From RYN-425 sp035542755 (GTDB lineage Bacteria > Patescibacteriota > Saccharimonadia > Saccharimonadales > UBA10212): a stretch of DNA of 8,305 bases. Below are positions 5,317 through 8,305 of this stretch, piece after piece (the first letter of the stretch is position 1; each line of letters begins with the position of its first letter). The position numbers and the translations under genes were made by a program. Location of the stretch: contig DATKKU010000050.1 in assembly GCA_035542755.1 (NCBI GenBank), forward strand, positions 1 to 8,305. The letters run 5' to 3'. The notes beneath the pieces are model-generated. The model was not told where the DNA came from. It searched no databases and was given only the letters and a program-made list of their open reading frames with translations.

Positions 5317-6371
5317 GAAGTTTTCTGCTTAACGCCAAGTCCGTCGCGGACGGCTTTTTGATAAAAGTAATAGCCTGGGGTAAGCTGCATGGCCATATTA
5401 AGCACCCGGTACATAAGGGTAACCGGCAGACTGAGTTCTGGCGGAATGCCGGTAGCAGCTAAAACTGCTGTCATTAGACCTTCATAAATACCAATGCCGG
5501 CCGGCAGTACCGAAATTAATCCCGCAAAATTGGCCACCGCGTAGGCCAGTATTACCGCCCCGACATTTACAAAACGGCCAAAAGCAATATAGACCACATA
5601 GATGGCGGCCACCTCTGTAATATTGGCCATTGTCATATATAAAAACGGCCTTTTAAGCTCGCGCCACTTAGTTTTTATTAGCAGGTAATTTTCGTGCAGC
5701 TCATTAAATGTTTTTTGAGCTTTTACTATGCTTATGGTCTCTGGGTGTTTACGACGAACAATATGAACAATGTAGTTGATTGCTTTGGTGGCATATGTCA
5801 AAAAGCTGTTGATTCGCTGGCGGTCTTCTATGACGTAAATCACTATAAAAGTACCGACTATCATCAAGGTGATGATTGAACTGGCAACGACCATAACCAA
5901 ATCATTGACGTGCCCGCGGACGGCCAGCAGGAAAACCCCCAAAACCAGCAGCGGCTGAAAACTGAGGTACAGCAAAAACAGCTTGAGCACTTGGGCTAAT
6001 GAAGATTTGGCGGTACTAACTCCTTCGCTGCGCATCCGCACGTTAAAGTAGCCAATGCCGCTAACCCCGCCACTGGGCAGAATATGGTTAACAAAATTTA
6101 GCTCTAGCGTTAGGCGAAACATCGGCCAGTACCGGACTTTGTTGCCGATAGTGGCAAAGATGCTGACATAAAACCGAGAGTAAGCATCGTAATTTAAGAA
6201 CTCAATTGGCAGCATAAATAGCAGCACCAGGGCGTTTATCTTGCCGAGGTTTTCAATGACGCCCCCGACGTCTTTACGAATGCCGTAAATTAAAATGGCC
6301 AGTGCCGCAAGCGTAGCGACGGTTAAAATCAATTTCCAACGCGACCGGCGAGTTGTAGCGTCTTCACTCAT
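5313..6371 (-). CDS. Lysylphosphatidylglycerol synthase TM-region / flippase-like membrane protein (UPF0104)
   Basis: A 352-residue polytopic membrane protein. Hydrophobic segments lie at about 12-30, 46-62, 125-150, 155-181, 241-265, 270-290 and 312-338, with further re-entrant-looking stretches. The family signatures are NHILPSGGVSGIGYF (95-109) and LPAGIGIYEGLMTAVLAATG (289-308). This is the flippase domain of MprF and the stand-alone YbhN-like proteins, thought to move lipids or lipid-linked substrates across the membrane. No lysyl-transferase domain is attached, so the substrate is unknown. A charged cytoplasmic loop occupies about 182-240. The gene starts an apparent operon with the membrane methyltransferase (4-base overlap) and the anchored protein. 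Its ATG lies 14 bases after a TATAAT, and it begins ATGAGTGA like two other genes in the window. Confidence 0.9.
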   Translation of the reverse strand: MSEDATTRRSRWKLILTVATLAALAILIYGIRKDVGGVIENLGKINALVLLFMLPIEFLNYDAYSRFYVSIFATIGNKVRYWPMFRLTLELNFVNHILPSGGVSGIGYFNVRMRSEGVSTAKSSLAQVLKLFLLYLSFQPLLVLGVFLLAVRGHVNDLVMVVASSIITLMIVGTFIVIYVIEDRQRINSFLTYATKAINYIVHIVRRKHPETISIVKAQKTFNELHENYLLIKTKWRELKRPFLYMTMANITEVAAIYVVYIAFGRFVNVGAVILAYAVANFAGLISVLPAGIGIYEGLMTAVLAATGIPPELSLPVTLMYRVLNMAMQLTPGYYFYQKAVRDGLGVKQKTS

Positions 6372-6411
6372 ATCAGCTTTGGCTTATTATAGCCTATACT
6401 AGCTAGCAAAG
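6372..6411. promoter_or_regulatory. Divergent promoters in a 40-base gap
   Basis: Two -10 boxes point outward only 3 bases apart: TATAAT on the minus strand (6386-6391), 14 bases before the flippase-like ATG, and TATACT on the plus strand (6395-6400), 11 bases before the TRM11-like ATG. Together they form TATAG-C-CTATA. Predicted leaders are about 6-10 and 3-7 bases, with no clear Shine-Dalgarno. Neither has a recognisable -35. The polymerase footprints would overlap fully, so the two transcripts should be mutually exclusive at any instant. Confidence 0.5.
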
Positions 6412-7644
6412 ATGAGTGAGTTTGACTGTAAGAGCATATGCATATTGGGCCGCCAGCCGGCACTTGGGCTGGCCGAGCTAGAACGGCTATACGGCGCCGA
6501 GCACGTTAAGCCGCTGGCTTCCGGCCCGGCGGCCGTACTAGACGTTGAGGCTGCGGAAATTAATTTTAAACGCCTAGGCGGAACGATTAAGGTCGCCCGC
6601 TTGCTGGCTGTTATAGACTCCGTTCGCTGGAGCGATTTAGCAACCTATCTAACAAAAAACATCCCTGCTCATTTGAAGAATTTGCCCGAAGGAAAATTCA
6701 CTTTGGGCCTAAGCGTCTATGATATTGAAGTCGGTGTTGAGCAGTTAAACAGAGATTTGCTGGGCCTCAAGAAAATAATCAGACAAGGCGGGCGCTCAGC
6801 CCGCATAGTGCCCAATAAAAGCCTGGAGCTAAACAGCGCCCAGGTACTGCATAACAAACTAACCAGCCGAGGCGCGTGGGAATTGCTGCTAATTAAAGAT
6901 GGCCAAAAAACCCTTTTGGCTCAAACCATTTTTGTACAGGATATAGAAGCCTACGCTGCTCGCGACCAAGCCCGCCCGGCGCGCGATGCCAGGGTTGGTA
7001 TGCTGCCGCCAAAACTAGCTCAGATAATGGTCAATCTGGCGGTTGGCGACCTGGAGCAAAAACTGCCGGACGGCGGCGACAAAGCCTTGAACCTGATTCG
7101 GCTTAGGGTGCTGGACCCCTTTTGCGGCACCGGCGTTATTTTGCAGGAAGCGCTTTTGATGGGCTATAGCGTTATGGGCACCGATGCGGAGCCCAGAATG
7201 ATTGAATATTCCAAAACCAATCTTAAGTGGCTGGTAGAAAAGAATCCCGCCATTCAGGGTATGGCCGTACTGGAGATTGGCGACGCCACCAGTACAGCTT
7301 GGCCGGGTTTTAGCACTGTGGCCAGCGAGCTTTATCTGGGCAGACCGCTGACTTCCCTGCCGACTCCCGATAAGCTGCGCGAAATAGTAAACGACGTTAA
7401 TACGATTACTAGAAAATTCCTGAATAACTTGGCTAAGCAAATGAAACCCGGACGGGTTGCCTGCCTGGCTGTGCCGGCTTGGGCAAAGCCCGACGGAACG
7501 TTTTTGCAGCTGCCGGTACTTGATAAATTAACAGAGATGAGTTACAATCGTCTGGACTTAAAACACGTCAGGCACAACCAGCTAATCTATTACCGTCCAG
7601 GCCAGGTTGTTGCCCGACAATTAATAATTCTGGAGAAGAAGTAG
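6412..7644 (+). CDS. TRM11/TrmG10-family RNA (guanine-N2) methyltransferase-like protein
   Basis: A 410-residue protein with a THUMP-like N-terminal half and a C-terminal class I methyltransferase. Signatures: FTLGLSVYD (96-104), the bridge RDQARPARDARVGMLPPKLA (184-203) that is diagnostic of the TRM11/UPF0020 family, and motif I VLDPFCGTGVILQEA (233-247), then GTDAEPRMIEYSKTNL (256-271). The C-terminal YYRPGQVVAR (393-402) is also typical. These enzymes normally make N2-methylguanosine in tRNA through a catalytic (D/N)PPY motif. Here the corresponding site reads SELYLG (305-310), lacking the Asp/Asn and both prolines, so chemistry or substrate may differ. The gene is divergent from the flippase-like gene and 3 bases ahead of rpmA, suggesting a shared translation-linked operon. 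The start is ATGAGTGAG at a near-leaderless distance from TATACT. Confidence 0.85.
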   Translation: MSEFDCKSICILGRQPALGLAELERLYGAEHVKPLASGPAAVLDVEAAEINFKRLGGTIKVARLLAVIDSVRWSDLATYLTKNIPAHLKNLPEGKFTLGLSVYDIEVGVEQLNRDLLGLKKIIRQGGRSARIVPNKSLELNSAQVLHNKLTSRGAWELLLIKDGQKTLLAQTIFVQDIEAYAARDQARPARDARVGMLPPKLAQIMVNLAVGDLEQKLPDGGDKALNLIRLRVLDPFCGTGVILQEALLMGYSVMGTDAEPRMIEYSKTNLKWLVEKNPAIQGMAVLEIGDATSTAWPGFSTVASELYLGRPLTSLPTPDKLREIVNDVNTITRKFLNNLAKQMKPGRVACLAVPAWAKPDGTFLQLPVLDKLTEMSYNRLDLKHVRHNQLIYYRPGQVVARQLIILEKK

Positions 7645-7647
7645 TAG

Positions 7648-7920
7648 ATGAGTCATGTCAAGGCTGGCGGGTCCAGCAAAAATAATCACGATAGCCCCGG
7701 CCAGCGGCTGGGCGTTAAGGTATTTGGCGGCTCAAAGGTTAAAGCTGGCGATGTCATTGTTCGCCAGGTCGGCATGACCAAGCGCTCCGGCGACGGCACA
7801 TTTGTCAGTCGTAATTTTACTATTCACGCTGCTCGTGATGGCGTAGTTAATTTTAAGCAAAGACGCGTCAAGCTATTTAGCGGCAAAAGCGTCAGCCGCA
7901 CTGAAGTTACCGTAAAATAA
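7648..7920 (+). CDS. rpmA: Ribosomal protein bL27, divergent
   Basis: A 90-residue large-subunit protein whose N-terminal tail reaches towards the peptidyl-transferase centre. The start MSHVKAGGSSKNNHDS matches the family's MAHKKAGGSTRNGRDS pattern with no cleavable N-terminal extension. QRLGVKVFGGSKVKAG and VIVRQVG (19-42) are clear L27 signatures, as is DGVVNF (64-69). The central block, normally GTKFHPGxNVGxGRDHTLFA, is replaced by MTKRSGDGTFVSRNFTIHA (43-61), a strong divergence. The basic C-terminus (QRRVKLFSGKSVSRTEV) is lineage-specific. The ATG follows the methyltransferase stop by 3 bases; GGAG at 7632-7635 is 12 bases upstream, longer than ideal. rplU (L21), its usual partner, is not next to it. 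A strong terminator follows. Confidence 0.93.
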   Translation: MSHVKAGGSSKNNHDSPGQRLGVKVFGGSKVKAGDVIVRQVGMTKRSGDGTFVSRNFTIHAARDGVVNFKQRRVKLFSGKSVSRTEVTVK

Positions 7921-7947
7921 CAACCAGCCTAGTTTAAAGACTTTAAG

Positions 7948-7971
7948 GCGGACCAAGCGGTCCGCATTTTT
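7948..7971 (+). terminator. Intrinsic terminator after rpmA
   Basis: A perfect 7-bp stem, GCGGACC (7948-7954) with GGTCCGC (7959-7965), closes an AAGC tetraloop and is followed by ATTTTT (7966-7971). It lies 28 bases after the rpmA stop and is the clearest rho-independent terminator in the window. An A/T palindrome (TTAAAG-A-CTTTAA, 7934-7946) sits just upstream. It should separate the methyltransferase-rpmA transcript from the PrsW-like gene. Confidence 0.88.
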
Positions 7972-7979
7972 AGAACGTT

Positions 7980-8007
7980 TTGATATTGTCCCGCTTACGC
8001 TTATAGT
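7980..8007 (+). promoter_or_regulatory. Sigma70-type promoter for the PrsW-like gene
   Basis: TTGATA (7980-7985), a 16-base spacer and TATAGT (8002-8007), each one mismatch from consensus. The expected start is near 8014, giving a leader of about 17 bases with a weak AGGTAAG 10-12 bases before the ATG at 8031. This is the only promoter in the window with a good -35, and it lies between the rpmA terminator and the gene it would serve. Confidence 0.6.
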
Positions 8008-8030
8008 ACTAGTCTAGGTAAGCCTAAGCT

Positions 8031-8305
8031 ATGTCACTATTTGTCATCCTGATAGTTTTTATCCTGATAGGCGCCAGTTTGAGTTGGTATTTTATATCGC
8101 ATGACCGCGGCGAGAAGGAGCCGGTAGGGGCACTATGGTCGGCCGTAGGTTTTGGTTTGGTTGGCATAGTCCTAGCGGTGCTGCTGGAGGCTTTGGTCGT
8201 CCCGCACGACATCCAAACTGCCACCAACCAGCCTACTGCTCTGCTGCTTAGGACTTTTTTGATGGTTGGTATCATTGAGGAACTTTGCAAGTTTTTACCG
8301 CTGGC
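8031..8305 (+). CDS. PrsW-family intramembrane metalloprotease (N-terminal part)
   Basis: The first 91 codons of a gene that continues past the window. The N-terminus is a membrane helix (about 2-20, LFVILIVFILIGASLSWYF), then a polar loop HDRGEKEP (24-31) typical of the family, a second helix (about 33-55) and a third (about 70-90) carrying the catalytic signature IIEELCKFLPL (81-91). The E-E-x-x-K motif (E83, E84, K87) is the hallmark of PrsW/M82 glutamic-type intramembrane proteases of the CPBP-related superfamily. Bacillus PrsW makes the first cut of an anti-sigma factor, but in other lineages the substrates are mostly unknown, and no anti-sigma gene is visible here. The start is ATG after a leader of about 17 bases; the remaining membrane helices and metal-binding histidines lie outside the window. 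Confidence 0.88.
   Translation, partial: MSLFVILIVFILIGASLSWYFISHDRGEKEPVGALWSAVGFGLVGIVLAVLLEALVVPHDIQTATNQPTALLLRTFLMVGIIEELCKFLPL

Noticed and set aside
7015..7440. A 141-codon open frame on the minus strand
   Set aside because: It is antisense to the TRM11-like methyltransferase domain, whose motifs are clear; this is a shadow of codon bias.
8024..8290. An 88-codon open frame on the minus strand
   Set aside because: The plus-strand PrsW-like frame has the E-E-x-x-K motif, membrane helices and a good promoter; this one has Ser/Thr-rich low-complexity content typical of an antisense frame.
1..8305. Possible recoding of TGA as glycine, as in some CPR phyla
   Set aside because: TGA serves as a normal stop in the receiver, methyltransferase and flippase-like genes, and no conserved protein needs a TGA to be read through.
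1..8305. tRNA, rRNA, CRISPR array, riboswitch or insertion sequence
   Set aside because: No cloverleaf, spaced direct repeats, transposase or terminal inverted repeats were seen; the longest non-coding gap is about 110 bases (7921-8030) and is explained by a terminator and a promoter.

Overview
The window reads as a compact, moderately GC-rich bacterial chromosome segment, with about 93-95% of it coding and intergenic gaps of 0-110 bases. All genes read cleanly with the standard bacterial code, and TAA, TAG and TGA all act as stops. The combination of small genes, an alpha2-type glycyl-tRNA synthetase, a divergent L27, a TRM11-like RNA methyltransferase and short membrane-anchored proteins suggests a Patescibacteria/CPR genome, most likely Candidatus Saccharibacteria. 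That assignment is pattern recognition, not a database result.

Layout: (1) 1-1246, minus strand: glyS, with only the extreme C-terminus cut off. (2) 1272-1919, minus: an HD-domain phosphohydrolase upstream of glyS. (3) 1966-2175, plus: a small acidic unknown protein, fired from a promoter that is the mirror image of the HD gene promoter. (4) 2183-4017, minus: a tight operon of a degenerate histidine kinase, a stand-alone receiver protein and recO. (5) 4103-6371, minus: an envelope-associated cluster of a polytopic flippase-like protein (LPG synthase TM family), a membrane-anchored methyltransferase resembling the FAM173 lysine methyltransferases, and a single-pass exported protein. (6) 6412-7920, plus: a TRM11-like methyltransferase followed by rpmA (L27), closed by a clear intrinsic terminator. 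(7) 8031-8305, plus: the start of a PrsW-type intramembrane protease.

How the genes may work together: glyS, the TRM11-like enzyme and rpmA belong to translation; recO to recombinational repair. The kinase-receiver pair upstream of recO looks like a signalling pair that has lost phosphotransfer in the kinase but kept it in the receiver. The 6371-4103 cluster is membrane-facing.

Promoters are a second theme. Several genes have a consensus or near-consensus -10 only 8-14 bases before the start codon, implying leaderless or almost leaderless mRNAs, and two intergenic regions carry back-to-back divergent promoters. No tRNA, rRNA, CRISPR array, insertion sequence or prophage gene was recognised. 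The most interesting items are the pseudokinase/receiver/recO operon, the FAM173-like methyltransferase, the mirror-image divergent promoter and the altered catalytic motif of the TRM11-like protein.
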